From NCBI GenBank assembly GCA_041906185.1, contig JAYRJQ010000009.1, positions 159,460-223,459 of the forward strand: 64,000 nt of DNA. Reading direction: 5' to 3'. Shown piece by piece: positions 1 to 9,252 of the stretch. The notes under the pieces are model-generated. The model searched no databases and was not told where the DNA came from. It saw only the letters and a program-made list of their open reading frames with translations. Position 1 is the stretch's first letter. Each line of letters starts with the position of its first letter. This DNA is from Roseateles_B sp041906185 (lineage in GTDB: Bacteria; Pseudomonadota; Gammaproteobacteria; Burkholderiales; Burkholderiaceae_C). The translations under genes were made by a program, and so were the position numbers.

Positions 1-1590
1 GTCCTCGCCCTGCAAAATGGCCCGGCCCTTGCGGAAATGCAGGTCCAGCGTGGCGGCGATCTGCGCGACGGCCGGGCCGTCGTCCAGGCTCACCCCGGCA
101 TGGAAGGCGGCGAGGCCGGCCGTGCGGTACAGGGCGCCGGAGTCCAGGACGATGTAGCCCAGGGCATGGGCGACTTCGTCGGCCAGCGTGCCCTTGCCGG
201 AGGCGGTGGGGCCGTCGATGGTGATCACCGGAATGTCGGCGCGGCGGGCTCGCACCACCTCGAACAGTGTTTCGAAGTAGTCCGGGAAGGTCTTGGCCAC
301 GCAGGCGGGGTCCTCGATGCGCACGCGCACCGGGTGCTCCGTCACCAGCGGATTCAGGGCGGCCAGCGAGAAGCACATGGCGACGCGGTGGTCGTCATAG
401 GTGTGGATGCTGGCGGGCTTCCACTCGCGCAGCGGGTGCACGCGCAGCCAGTCCGGGCCTTCCTCGACGGTGGCGCCCAGCTTCTGCAGCTCGGTGGCCA
501 TGGCGGCGATGCGGTCGGTCTCCTTCACGCGCCAGCTCGCGATATTGCGCAGCGTGCTGGGGCCGTCGGCATAGAGCGCCATCACGGCCAGCGTCATGGC
601 GGCGTCGGGGATGTGGTTGCAGTCGAGGTCCAGGGCCTTGAGCGGCCAGGCGCCGCGGCGCACCTCCACCCAGTTCGGCCCCTGGCTGACTGTGGCCCCC
701 ATGAGCGCGGCGGCTTCCACGAAGCGGACATCACCCTGCAGCGAGGCGGTCCCCACACCCTCGATGCGCACAGGAGCCTCGATGCTGGCCAGCGCGCCGA
801 GCGCCACGAAGTAGGAGGCCGATGAGGCGTCGCCCTCGACGTGCACCTCGCCGGGCGAGCGATAGCGGCTGCCGGCGGGGATGGTGAAGCGCTCCCAGCC
901 GTCGCGGCGGACCTCGATGCCGAAGCGCTTGAGCAGCTCCAGCGTGATGTGGATGTAGGGCTTGGAGATCAGTTCGCCGACCACCTCGATCACGACGTCC
1001 TCGGTGGACACCAGCGGCAGCGCCAGCAGCAGCGCGGTGAGGAACTGGCTGGAGACGTCGCCCCGCACCCGCACCGGGGCGTTCAGCTTCAGCGGCGCAG
1101 GACCGCCCAGGCGCAGCGGAGGGAAGCCTTCCTGGCCGAGGCAGGTGATGTCGCAGCCCAGCTCGCGCAGGGCGTCCACGAGGTCGCCGATGGGGCGCTC
1201 GTGCATGCGCGGCACGCCGCTGAGCTCGAAGGTGGCGCCTTGCGTGGCCGCCAGCAGCGCCAGCGCGGCGGCCAGCGGGCGCATCGCCGTGCCGGCGTTG
1301 CCGAGGAAGAGCTTGAGGCCGGCCGCGCGCACGCTGTCGTTCAGCTGGGCGCCGATGCCACGCACGCGCAGCACCGCGCCGTCCTGTTGCACCTCGCAGC
1401 CCAGCTGACGCAGGGCCTCCAGCATCACGGCGGTGTCGTCGGAGGCGAGGAGGTCATGGATGAGGGTCTCGCCCTCGGCCAGGCCGGCCAGCAGCAGGAC
1501 GCGGTTGGAAATGCTCTTGGAGCCCGGCAGGCGCACGGTGCCGGCGGCGGCCCGCAGCGGCGGCAGGTCGAGGAAGGGGATCTTGTACAT
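1..1590 (-). CDS. aroA-cmk: Bifunctional EPSP synthase / cytidylate kinase fusion (AroA-Cmk), 3' end off the left edge
   Basis: The N-terminal ~445 residues are 3-phosphoshikimate 1-carboxyvinyltransferase (shikimate pathway; joins PEP to shikimate-3-phosphate). Visible motifs are LPGSKSISNR near the start, GNAGTAMRPL, and WRVKETDR. Without any stop the frame runs into a cytidylate kinase N-terminus with P-loop DGPTASGKGT at about residues 455-464, so the two enzymes form one polypeptide; about 80 residues of the kinase are in the window and the rest lies beyond position 1. The start is ATG at 1590 (MYKIPFLDLP), the usual beginning of AroA in this group. It is the last visible gene of the leftward gyrA operon, 93 bp after tyrA. 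AroA-Cmk fusions are known in Burkholderiales. Identification is firm; the completeness of Cmk cannot be seen. Confidence 0.93.
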   Translation of the reverse strand, partial: MYKIPFLDLPPLRAAAGTVRLPGSKSISNRVLLLAGLAEGETLIHDLLASDDTAVMLEALRQLGCEVQQDGAVLRVRGIGAQLNDSVRAAGLKLFLGNAGTAMRPLAAALALLAATQGATFELSGVPRMHERPIGDLVDALRELGCDITCLGQEGFPPLRLGGPAPLKLNAPVRVRGDVSSQFLTALLLALPLVSTEDVVIEVVGELISKPYIHITLELLKRFGIEVRRDGWERFTIPAGSRYRSPGEVHVEGDASSASYFVALGALASIEAPVRIEGVGTASLQGDVRFVEAAALMGATVSQGPNWVEVRRGAWPLKALDLDCNHIPDAAMTLAVMALYADGPSTLRNIASWRVKETDRIAAMATELQKLGATVEEGPDWLRVHPLREWKPASIHTYDDHRVAMCFSLAALNPLVTEHPVRVRIEDPACVAKTFPDYFETLFEVVRARRADIPVITIDGPTASGKGTLADEVAHALGYIVLDSGALYRTAGLAAFHAGVSLDDGPAVAQIAATLDLHFRKGRAILQGED

Positions 1591-1683
1591 GGCGAAACGG
1601 CGAAAGCGGGCGGGGCGGGAATGGCGGGCGTGGCCGGTGGCGGTGCGAAACGTAGTCAGCGCGCGGGGCCGGCGCCCGGAGGC

Positions 1684-2568
1684 TCAGCGTGGGCGGGCGC
1701 CCGGCAGCTGGCCCATCTGCCACTGCGAGCGGCCGTCGGAGGCCTGCTGCAGCAAGGCTTCCAGCGCCTGGGCGTTGTCCTGCTGAAGGAGCTGCTCGAA
1801 GCGGGCGAGCATGTCCCGGAAGCGCTGGGACTGGGCCAGCACTTCCTGCTTGTTGGCGAGCAGGATGTCGCGCCAGATGGCCGGGTCACTGGCCGCGATG
1901 CGGGTGAAGTCGCGGAATCCCGGTCCCGCCAGGCTGAGGTAATCGCGCCCGGCGGCTTGGTTGGCAATGGTGCTGAAGTAGGCGTAGGCCAGCAGATGCG
2001 GCAGATGGCTGACAGCGGCGAAGGCGGCGTCATGGTTCTGCGGCGTCATCTTGAGGACCTGGCAGCCCAGGGCCGACCAGACGTCGGTGGCCTTCTGGAT
2101 CAGTGTGGCATCGGTCTGGGGCAGGGGCGTGAGGATGACCTGGCGGCCCTGGTACAGCGTGGCGTCCGCCGCCTGCACGCCGGACTGCTCCTTGCCGGCG
2201 ATGGGGTGGCAAGGCACGAAGGCGCTCACCTGCTTGCCCAGCACGCGCTGGGCGGCATCGACGACGTCGCACTTGGTGGAGCCGACGTCCATGATCAGGA
2301 CCTTCGGATCGACCAGATGCTTGACGGCGCGGAAGGTGGCCTCGGTGGCGGCCACGGGCACGGCCAGCAGCACGATGTCGGAACTGGCGACCGCCAGCAG
2401 GGCGGACTCGGCGGCGATGTCGATGACGCCGAGACGCTTGGCGGTCTCGGTCGTCGAGGGGGACTTGCTGTAGCCGACGACCCGCTTGACCAGGCCCGCC
2501 TTCTTCAGGGCGAGCGCGAACGAGCCCCCCATCAATCCACAGCCGATCACACCCAGTTGATTGAACAT
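1684..2568 (-). CDS. tyrA: Prephenate dehydrogenase
   Basis: 294-residue NAD(P)-dependent dehydrogenase that converts prephenate to 4-hydroxyphenylpyruvate for tyrosine synthesis. It has an N-terminal Rossmann motif (GVIGCGLMGGS, residues 7-17), the family signature VPCHPIAGKEQSG in the middle, and a helical C-terminal domain with the HLPHLLAYA stretch. No chorismate mutase or ACT domain is fused, as in the single-domain cyclohexadienyl-type enzymes. A longer open frame extends upstream into pheA, but the ATG at 2568 directly precedes the nucleotide-binding fold and leaves a 17-bp gap to pheA. The hisC gene that often sits between pheA and tyrA in Burkholderia is absent here. Confidence 0.93.
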   Translation of the reverse strand: MFNQLGVIGCGLMGGSFALALKKAGLVKRVVGYSKSPSTTETAKRLGVIDIAAESALLAVASSDIVLLAVPVAATEATFRAVKHLVDPKVLIMDVGSTKCDVVDAAQRVLGKQVSAFVPCHPIAGKEQSGVQAADATLYQGRQVILTPLPQTDATLIQKATDVWSALGCQVLKMTPQNHDAAFAAVSHLPHLLAYAYFSTIANQAAGRDYLSLAGPGFRDFTRIAASDPAIWRDILLANKQEVLAQSQRFRDMLARFEQLLQQDNAQALEALLQQASDGRSQWQMGQLPGARPR

Positions 2569-2585
2569 TGTGTCCTTTGCTTGGC

Positions 2586-3698
2586 TCAACCCTTGCGTGG
2601 GTAGGCGCCGATGACCTTGTAGAACGCGCACAGGGCACGCAGCTCTTCCAGGGCAGCGGCAACGTTCGGTTCGCTCGGGTGCCCGTCGAGGTCGATGTAG
2701 AAGTAGTACTCCCACTGGCCGGTCCGGGCCGGGCGGGACTCGAGGCGCGTCATCGACACGCCGTGCTTCTTCAGCGGCACCAGCATGTCATGCATGGCGC
2801 CTGGCTTGTTGGTGACGGAGACGACCAGGCTCGTGCAGTCCCGTCCGGTGGCGGGCGGCGTGGCCATGGTCTGCGGCAGCGTGATCACGGCGAAGCGCGT
2901 GCGGTTGTAGGCCTCGTCCTGGATGGCGTGCGCCACGATGTGCAGGCCGAACAGCGTCGCCGCGCGCTCGCTGGCGATGGCGCAGAACTCGGGGTTCTCG
3001 GCGGCCAGGCGGGCGCCCTCGGCATTGCTGGAGACCGCGCGACGCTCGGCATCGGGCAGGTGCTTGCTGATCCAGTTCTGGCACTGGGCCAGGGCCTGCG
3101 GGTGCGCCAGCACGACCTTGATGCCGTTCAGGCTGTCGTTCTTGCGCAGCAGGTTGTGACGGATCAGCAGGCTGACCTCGCCGACCACGTGCGTGGGCGT
3201 GTGCAGGAAGAGGTCCAGCGAGCGCGTGACCACGCCCTCGGTCATGTTCTCGACCCCGACGACGCCGTACTGCGCGCTGCCGCTGGCCGTCGCATGGAAG
3301 ACCTCGTCGAAGCTGCTGCAGTAGATGAGGTCCGCGGCGCCGCCGAAGTACTCGATGGCAGCCTGCTCGCAGAAGGTGCCCATCGGGCCGAGCACGGCCA
3401 CGCGCTGCGGCGACTCCAGCGCCAGGCAGGCCGACATGATCTCGCGCCAGATCGCCGCGACGTGCTCGTTCTTCAGCGGGCCCTGGTTGGCGGCCTGGAT
3501 CTTGTGGATGACCTGCGCGACGCGGTCGGGTCGGAAGAAGGGGGTGCCCTCGCGGCGCTTGACTTCGCCGACCTGCTCGGCGACGTGGGCGCGCTCGTTC
3601 AGCAGGCGCAGCAGCTGGTTGTCCAGCGCATCGATCTGGTCGCGCAGGGCGAGCAGCGCCGGATTGGCAACGGGGGCGGGGGGCTTGTCCTCAGCCAT
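2586..3698 (-). CDS. pheA: Chorismate mutase / prephenate dehydratase (P-protein)
   Basis: 370-residue bifunctional enzyme of phenylalanine synthesis. Residues ~15-95 are an AroQ-type chorismate mutase (LRDQIDALDNQLLRLLNER); ~100-280 are the prephenate dehydratase with the TRF motif (NRTRFAVI); ~295-365 are an ACT domain carrying ESRP, the likely phenylalanine feedback site. Odd points: the usual GTFS is GTFC, and the usual P-[IV]-E-N-S loop reads GVENMTEG. The DNA supports these residues. The start ATG overlaps the end of serC by 8 bp, indicating translational coupling. Function is well supported; whether the substitutions change activity or feedback is unknown. Confidence 0.94.
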   Translation of the reverse strand: MAEDKPPAPVANPALLALRDQIDALDNQLLRLLNERAHVAEQVGEVKRREGTPFFRPDRVAQVIHKIQAANQGPLKNEHVAAIWREIMSACLALESPQRVAVLGPMGTFCEQAAIEYFGGAADLIYCSSFDEVFHATASGSAQYGVVGVENMTEGVVTRSLDLFLHTPTHVVGEVSLLIRHNLLRKNDSLNGIKVVLAHPQALAQCQNWISKHLPDAERRAVSSNAEGARLAAENPEFCAIASERAATLFGLHIVAHAIQDEAYNRTRFAVITLPQTMATPPATGRDCTSLVVSVTNKPGAMHDMLVPLKKHGVSMTRLESRPARTGQWEYYFYIDLDGHPSEPNVAAALEELRALCAFYKVIGAYPRKG

Positions 3699-4812
3699 GA
3701 CGGGTCTCGAAATCCTTCAGGAAGTCCACGAGGGCTTGCACGCCGTCGAGGCTCATCGCGTTGTAGATGGACGCCCGCATGCCGCCCACCGACTTGTGGC
3801 CTTTGAGTTGCAGCAGCTGCCTGTCCCGGGCTTCATCCAGGAAGGCTTGGTTGAGTGGGGGGGTGTCGTGCGTGCCCCGCAGGTAGAAGGGCACGTTCAT
3901 GCGCGATCGGCATTCGCGCGCGACACGGTTCTCGAAAAGCGCGCTGCGGTCCAGCGCGTCGTAGAGCAGCGTGGCCTTGTCGAGGTTGCGCTGCTCGATT
4001 GCGGCCAGGCCCTGCTTGCCGCGGTACTCGAAGCGCTTGAGCCACTGGAACACGAGGCCGGCGACGTAGATGGAGAACGTCGGGGGCGTGTTGTACATGG
4101 ACTGCGCCTCGGCCACCGTCTTGTAGTCGAAAGCGGACGGGCAGATGGGCAGCGCGTGCCCGAGCAGGTCCTCGCGGACGATGACCAGCGTCAGGCCGGC
4201 CGGGCCGATGTTCTTCTGTGCGCCGCCGAAGGCCAGCCCCACGCGGGACCAGTCGACCGGGCGCGACAGCACATGCGAGGAAAAGTCGATGACCAGCGGC
4301 GCGTCGCAGCCCAGGGCCTGGAGGTCGGGCAGGGCGTGGAACTCGAGGCCGTCGATGGTCTCGTTGCTGCACAGGTGCACGTAGGACGTACCCGGGCGCA
4401 GCCGCCAGCTGGCGGGCGAAGGAATGCCGCCCGCGCCACTCTGGGCGGCGTCCGCCGCGATGTGCACATCGGCGTATCGGCGGGCCTCCTGGGCGCTCTT
4501 GCGGGACCACGAGCCCGTCACCACGAAGTCCACCTGACCGCCGCGCGACAGGTTCAGCGGCACGATGGCGTTCTCGGCCAGGCCGCCGCCCTGCATGAAG
4601 AGGATGCGGAAGTGGCTCGGCACGGCCAGCAACTCGCGCAGGTCGGCTTCGGCCTGTTCACAGATGGCGATGAACTCCTTGCCGCGGTGGCTCATCTCCA
4701 TCACGCTCATGCCCGAGCCGTGCCAGTCCAGCATCTCGCTGGCGACTTGCTGCAGCACCTCTTCGGGCAGGGCAGCGGGTCCGGCGGAGAAATTGAACGG
4801 GCGTCGGGTCAT
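3691..4812 (-). CDS. serC: Phosphoserine aminotransferase
   Basis: 373-residue PLP enzyme that makes 3-phosphoserine from 3-phosphohydroxypyruvate (serine synthesis) and the equivalent step in pyridoxine synthesis. The N-terminus NFSAGPAALP is the family signature, and the PLP lysine lies in FGGAQKNIGPAG. Length matches the family (~360). ATG 4812 (MTRRPFNFSAGP) is chosen over an ATG three codons upstream because it fits the family N-terminus. It lies second to third in the leftward operon, 34 bp after the DUF2059 gene, and overlaps pheA. Confidence 0.95.
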   Translation of the reverse strand: MTRRPFNFSAGPAALPEEVLQQVASEMLDWHGSGMSVMEMSHRGKEFIAICEQAEADLRELLAVPSHFRILFMQGGGLAENAIVPLNLSRGGQVDFVVTGSWSRKSAQEARRYADVHIAADAAQSGAGGIPSPASWRLRPGTSYVHLCSNETIDGLEFHALPDLQALGCDAPLVIDFSSHVLSRPVDWSRVGLAFGGAQKNIGPAGLTLVIVREDLLGHALPICPSAFDYKTVAEAQSMYNTPPTFSIYVAGLVFQWLKRFEYRGKQGLAAIEQRNLDKATLLYDALDRSALFENRVARECRSRMNVPFYLRGTHDTPPLNQAFLDEARDRQLLQLKGHKSVGGMRASIYNAMSLDGVQALVDFLKDFETRHG

Positions 4813-4846
4813 GGCATGAAGGCGGGGCGTGGTGCGGTGCGCGGGA

Positions 4847-5446
4847 TTACTTCTTGGGCGAGTTCTTGTTCGCCGCGGGGCTGCTGGCGGCGCCGGGCGT
4901 GGCGACGCCCAGGTGCTTGGCCACGCTCTGCTGCAGGGCATTGAAGCGGGTGTCCAGCAGGGCACCGTTGTCGGCCAGCAGCTTGTCGCCCAAGGCCTTC
5001 TGCATGTCGGGGCCCAGCTGGGCGAACTTCTTGCTCACGGGCGAGTCCATCCAGGCGACGACCTGCTTGAGTTCGTCCTCGGTGAACTTCTCGTCGAGGA
5101 TGGCGCCCACGGTGCTCGGGGCCAGCTTGGTGGCCTTGTCGCGCAGGAAGGGGGCGTTCTCGTCGATGAACTTCTTGACGTCGGCTTCGATGGCCTTGGC
5201 GGCCGCCTCACGCTTGTCGGCGGGCATCTGCTTGAGCATGCCGCCGGCGCCTTGCATCAGCTGAGCGACGGGGGCCTGCAGCATGTTGCGGGCCAGCATG
5301 TCCACGCCCTGCTGCTGGTGCTGCAGAAGCTTGGCGATCAGCTCCTTCTTGGCGGGCGAGCTGGGGGTAGGGGCCGGCCCCTGGGCGATCGCGACGCTCG
5401 CGCAGGCCAGGGTAGCGACGGCTGCGAGCAGCTTGATTGCATTCAT
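4847..5446 (-). CDS. DUF2059 periplasmic protein
   Basis: 199 residues with a clear Sec signal peptide (MNAIKLLAAVATLACASVAIA, cleavage after AIA-Q). The mature part is helical and contains the DUF2059 core around FTEDELKQVVAWMDSPVSKK, ending in an Ala/Ser/Lys-rich tail. Start choice: ATG 5446 has AAGG eight bases upstream; an ATG seven codons earlier overlaps the gyrA stop (ATGA) but has its purine-rich stretch directly against the start codon. Family function is unknown. The 17-bp gap to gyrA and 34-bp gap to serC show it belongs to the operon. Confidence 0.85.
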   Translation of the reverse strand: MNAIKLLAAVATLACASVAIAQGPAPTPSSPAKKELIAKLLQHQQQGVDMLARNMLQAPVAQLMQGAGGMLKQMPADKREAAAKAIEADVKKFIDENAPFLRDKATKLAPSTVGAILDEKFTEDELKQVVAWMDSPVSKKFAQLGPDMQKALGDKLLADNGALLDTRFNALQQSVAKHLGVATPGAASSPAANKNSPKK

Positions 5447-5463
5447 GCGGGGTGCCTTCACGT

Positions 5464-8130
5464 TCATTCCTTGGTGGAGTCCTGGTCGCCGGCTGCGTCC
5501 GCGCTGCCGTCGTCTGCGGCATCGCTGCCGGGTTCATTGCTGGCCTCGTTGGCATCGTTCTCGACAATGCGCTGCAGGCCCGACAGCTTGGCGCCGTCGT
5601 CCAGGGCGATCAGCGTGACGCCCTGCGTCGCGCGGCCCAGTTCGCGGATCTCGGCGACGCGGGTGCGCACGAGCACGCCCTTGTCGGTGATCAGCATGAT
5701 CTCGTCTTCCGGTCGCACCAGCGTGGCGGCGACCACGCGGCCGTTGCGCTCGCTCTGCTGGATGGCGATCATGCCCTTGGTGCCGCGGCCATGGCGGGTG
5801 TACTCGATGATCGAGGTGCGCTTGCCGTAGCCGTTTTCCGTGGCCGTCAGCACGCTCTGGCTTTCGTCCTCGGCGACGAGCATCGCGATCAGGCGCTGTT
5901 CGGGCTCGAGCATCATGCCGCGCACGCCACGGGCCTGGCGGCCCATCGGACGGACGTCGTCCTCGTCGAAGCGCACGGCCTTGCCGCCATCGCTGAACAG
6001 CATGACGTCGTGCTTGCCGTCGGTCAGCGCCGCGCCGATGAGGAAGTCGCCGTCATCGAGGTCCACGGCGATGATGCCGGCCTTGCGCGGGTTGCTGAAG
6101 TCCTTCAGCGAGGTCTTCTTGACCGTGCCCAGGGCCGTGGCCATGAAGATGAAGTGATCTTCCGGGAATGTGCGGAACTCGCCGGTCAGCGGCAGCACGA
6201 CGGTGATCTTCTCGTCCTGCTGCAGCGGGAACATGTTGACGATGGGCTTGCCGCGCGAGTTGCGCGAGCCTTGCGGCACTTCCCAGACCTTCAGCCAGTA
6301 CACGCGGCCGCGGTTGGAGAAGCACAGGATCCAGTCGTGCGTGTTGGCGATGAAGAGCTGGTCGATCCAGTCGTCGTCCTTCGTGGCGGCGGCCTGCTTG
6401 CCGCGGCCGCCGCGGCGCTGGGCGCGGTACTCGCTCAGGGCCTGGCTCTTGATGTAGCCGGTGTGAGAGAGCGTCACGACCATGTCGGTCGGGGTGATCA
6501 GGTCCTCGGTGCCCAGCTCCTGCGCGTTGCGCTCGATCACGCTGCGGCGGGCGCCCAGCTTGGTCTGGCCGAACTCCTGGCGCAGCTGGATCAGCTCCTC
6601 GCTGATGATGGTGGTCACGCGCGAGGGCGTGGCCAGGATGTCCAGCAGGTCGGCGATCTGGGCCATCACGTCCTTGTACTCGCCGACGATCTTGTCCTGC
6701 TCGAGGCCGGTCAGCCGCTGCAGACGCATTTGCAGGATCTCGCTGGCCTGGTCGTCCGAGAGACGGTAGAGGCCGTCGGCCTGCATGCCGTACTGCGCGG
6801 GCAGACCTTCGGGGCGGTAGGCATTGCGGCCGCCGGTGGTCTCGTTCTCGGCGCGGGCCAGCATCTCGCGCACCAGCGAGGAATCCCAGCTCTTGGCCAT
6901 CAGCGCGGCCTTGGCGACGGGCGGCGTCGGCGAGGTCTTGATGGTCTCGATGAACTCGTCGATGTTGGCCAGCGCGACGGCCAGGCCTTCCAGCACGTGG
7001 CCGCGCTCGCGGGCCTTGCGCAGCTCGAACACCGTGCGGCGGGTCACCACTTCGCGGCGGTGCTCCAGGAAGACCGTCACCAGGTCTTTCAGGTTGCACA
7101 GCTTGGGCTGGCCGTCGATCAGGGCCACCATGTTGATGCCGAAGGTGTCCTGCAGCTGCGTCTGCTTGTACAGGTTGTTCAGCACCACCTCGGGCACTTC
7201 GCCGCGCTTGAGCTCGATCACCACGCGCATGCCGGACTTGTCCGACTCGTCCTGGATGTGGCTGATGCCCTCGATCTTCTTCTCGTGGACCAGCTCGGCG
7301 ATGCGCTCCAGCAGGGACTTCTTGTTGACCTGGTAGGGGATCTCGTCAACGATGATCGCCTGGCGGTTGCCCTTGTCGATGTCCTCGAAGTGGACCTTGG
7401 CACGCATCACGACGCGGCCGCGGCCGGTGCGGTAGCCGTCGCGCACGCCGGACAGGCCGTAGATGATGCCGGCGGTCGGGAAGTCCGGGGCGGGAATGAT
7501 CTCCATCAGCTCGTCAATCGAGCAGTCCGGATTCTTCAGCGCATGCAGGCAGGCATCGACGACCTCGTTCAGGTTGTGCGGCGGGATATTCGTCGCCATG
7601 CCCACCGCAATACCTGCGGAACCATTCACCAGCAGATTCGGCAGGCGGGTCGGCAGTACCAGCGGCTCTTTATGGCTGCCGTCGTAGTTCGGGCCGAAAT
7701 CGACAGTTTCCTTGTCGATATCCGCCAGCATTTCGTGCGCGATCTTGTCCAGGCGGATTTCGGTGTATCGCATCGCCGCGGCGTTGTCGCCGTCGATGGA
7801 GCCGAAGTTGCCCTGGCCGTCGATCAGCATATGCCGCAGGCTGAAAGGCTGCGCCATCCGCACGATCGTGTCGTAAATGGCGGAGTCGCCGTGCGGGTGG
7901 TACTTACCCATCGTCTCACCCACGGCCTGCGCACTCTTGCGGTACTTGGCGTTGTAGGTGTTGCCCATCTCGTTCATCGCGAACAGCACACGCCGGTGCA
8001 CGGGCTTCAAGCCATCCCGGGCATCGGGGAGGGCGCGCCCCACGATCACGCTCATGGCGTAGTCGAGGTATGAACGACGCATCTCCTCTTCGAGGCTGAT
8101 GGGCAGGGTTTCCTTGGCGAACTGAGTCAT
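5464..8130 (-). CDS. gyrA: DNA gyrase subunit A
   Basis: 888-residue breakage-reunion subunit of the type II topoisomerase that introduces negative supercoils. The quinolone-resistance region reads HPHGDSAIYD, with Ser and Asp at the positions corresponding to E. coli 83 and 87 (the susceptible type). The catalytic tyrosine lies in AAMRYTEIR, and the GyrA box QRRGGRG is intact in the C-terminal beta-pinwheel, so wrapping activity is expected. The tail is acidic and Ser/Asp-rich. ATG 8130 (MTQFAKETLP) is the family start; the longer open frame upstream lacks homology. It heads the leftward operon. A TAGAAT -10-like box lies at 8189-8194 on this strand. Confidence 0.97.
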   Translation of the reverse strand: MTQFAKETLPISLEEEMRRSYLDYAMSVIVGRALPDARDGLKPVHRRVLFAMNEMGNTYNAKYRKSAQAVGETMGKYHPHGDSAIYDTIVRMAQPFSLRHMLIDGQGNFGSIDGDNAAAMRYTEIRLDKIAHEMLADIDKETVDFGPNYDGSHKEPLVLPTRLPNLLVNGSAGIAVGMATNIPPHNLNEVVDACLHALKNPDCSIDELMEIIPAPDFPTAGIIYGLSGVRDGYRTGRGRVVMRAKVHFEDIDKGNRQAIIVDEIPYQVNKKSLLERIAELVHEKKIEGISHIQDESDKSGMRVVIELKRGEVPEVVLNNLYKQTQLQDTFGINMVALIDGQPKLCNLKDLVTVFLEHRREVVTRRTVFELRKARERGHVLEGLAVALANIDEFIETIKTSPTPPVAKAALMAKSWDSSLVREMLARAENETTGGRNAYRPEGLPAQYGMQADGLYRLSDDQASEILQMRLQRLTGLEQDKIVGEYKDVMAQIADLLDILATPSRVTTIISEELIQLRQEFGQTKLGARRSVIERNAQELGTEDLITPTDMVVTLSHTGYIKSQALSEYRAQRRGGRGKQAAATKDDDWIDQLFIANTHDWILCFSNRGRVYWLKVWEVPQGSRNSRGKPIVNMFPLQQDEKITVVLPLTGEFRTFPEDHFIFMATALGTVKKTSLKDFSNPRKAGIIAVDLDDGDFLIGAALTDGKHDVMLFSDGGKAVRFDEDDVRPMGRQARGVRGMMLEPEQRLIAMLVAEDESQSVLTATENGYGKRTSIIEYTRHGRGTKGMIAIQQSERNGRVVAATLVRPEDEIMLITDKGVLVRTRVAEIRELGRATQGVTLIALDDGAKLSGLQRIVENDANEASNEPGSDAADDGSADAAGDQDSTKE

Positions 8131-8398
8131 GCGCGTTGCGGCGCACGGAGCAAGCCGGCGCCGAATCTGGGTCGGACGGGAAGCGCTGATTCTATGTCGG
8201 CTGGCATGTCGCTCTCGCACAACATGGATCCATGGCTTTCGGCAGGTAGGCAGCAGAATGCGAGAGGCCCTGGACGCTATGGCACAATTGCTGAGTCCCT
8301 AGTGGAAACCCTTGGCAATAGCCCAGCGGAATCTGCTTGGCATTTCAAAGTTCCGGACATTTCGCAGGGCAACTGCGTCTTTCCTTGAGAGGATAAAC

Positions 8399-9052
8399 AT
8401 GAAGAAATTGAACCGTGTGGCGTCGCTCTTCGCAGTGGCTGCTGTCCTGTCGTCTGGCGCCTTCGCCCAGAACGTTGACAACTGGCGCTCGACCGACGGC
8501 ACCGTGTGGAAGAACGGCAGCAACGAATACTGCTGGCGCAACAACTTCTGGACGCCTGCCACCGCCGCCAAGGATTGCGATGGCGCGCTGAAGCCGGAAG
8601 TCAAGAAGGCTGAAGAGCCGAAGCCCGCCGCTCCCGCACCCGCTGTCGCGCCGGCCACCCCGCCCGCACCGGTGGTGCCCCCGGTCGTGCAAAGCGAGAA
8701 GGTCACCTTCGCCGCTGACGCGCTGTTCGACTTCGACAAGTCGGTCCTGAAGCCCGAAGGCAAGGCCAAGCTGGACGACCTGGTGTCCAAGACCTCCGGC
8801 ATCAACCTGGAAGTCATCGTCGCCGTCGGTCACACCGACAGCGTCGGTTCCGACGAGTACAACCAGAAGCTGTCGGTGCGCCGCGCTGAAGCCGTGAAGG
8901 CCTATCTGGTCGGCAAGGGCATCGAAAAGAACCGCGTCTACACCGAAGGCAAGGGCGAGAAGCAGCCCGTGGCCGACAACAAGACCACCGAAGGCCGCGC
9001 CAAGAACCGCCGCGTGGAAATCGAAGTGGTCGGCACCCGCGCCAAGAAGTAA
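8399..9052 (+). CDS. OmpA-family outer-membrane / peptidoglycan-binding protein
   Basis: 217 residues: a signal peptide (about residues 1-23, ending SGAFAQ), a short N-terminal segment with two cysteines (EYCW and KDCDG), a Pro/Ala-rich linker, then an OmpA C-terminal domain (~105-210) with the peptidoglycan-binding stretch GHTDSVGSDEYNQKLSVRRA and NRRVEI. There is no eight-stranded barrel, so this is a short OmpA/Pal-like type probably tethering the envelope to the wall. A GAGAGGA ribosome site at 8387-8393 fixes the ATG. A CACAAT box at 8284-8289 could be its -10, giving a leader of roughly 100 nt; a strong terminator follows the gene. Confidence 0.92.
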   Translation: MKKLNRVASLFAVAAVLSSGAFAQNVDNWRSTDGTVWKNGSNEYCWRNNFWTPATAAKDCDGALKPEVKKAEEPKPAAPAPAVAPATPPAPVVPPVVQSEKVTFAADALFDFDKSVLKPEGKAKLDDLVSKTSGINLEVIVAVGHTDSVGSDEYNQKLSVRRAEAVKAYLVGKGIEKNRVYTEGKGEKQPVADNKTTEGRAKNRRVEIEVVGTRAKK

Positions 9053-9088
9053 TCAGGCCCTCGGCCTTCGGGCTGACGCTTGAACAGA

Positions 9089-9115
9089 ATCCCCGCCTCG
9101 GCGGGGATTTTTTTT
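9089..9115 (+). terminator. Factor-independent terminator of the OmpA-like gene
   Basis: Perfect 8-bp stem ATCCCCGC / GCGGGGAT with a CTCG loop, followed by a run of T to 9115. It lies 37 bp after the stop codon. Confidence 0.92.
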
Positions 9116-9202
9116 GCCCCTGCTGGCCGGTGTCGGGCGGCGCAGAAGAACTGGCGGGCCCGAGGGGCGTGGGGCAGGTCAGGACCGGGCGACACGCCGG
9201 GC

Positions 9203-9230
9203 AAAAGAAAAGGCGCCCGAAGGCGCCTTT
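9203..9230 (-). terminator. Factor-independent terminator of efp
   Basis: On the minus strand, a 9-bp stem AAAGGCGCC / GGCGCCTTT with a TTCG tetraloop runs into TTTTCTTTT. It is 22 bp past the efp stop. Confidence 0.9.
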
Positions 9231-9252
9231 GTCGTGTGCGGCAAGCCGGCGC

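Noticed and set aside
8194..8388. A 64-codon plus-strand frame before the OmpA-like gene
   Set aside because: No ribosome site or homology; lies across the promoter and leader of that gene.
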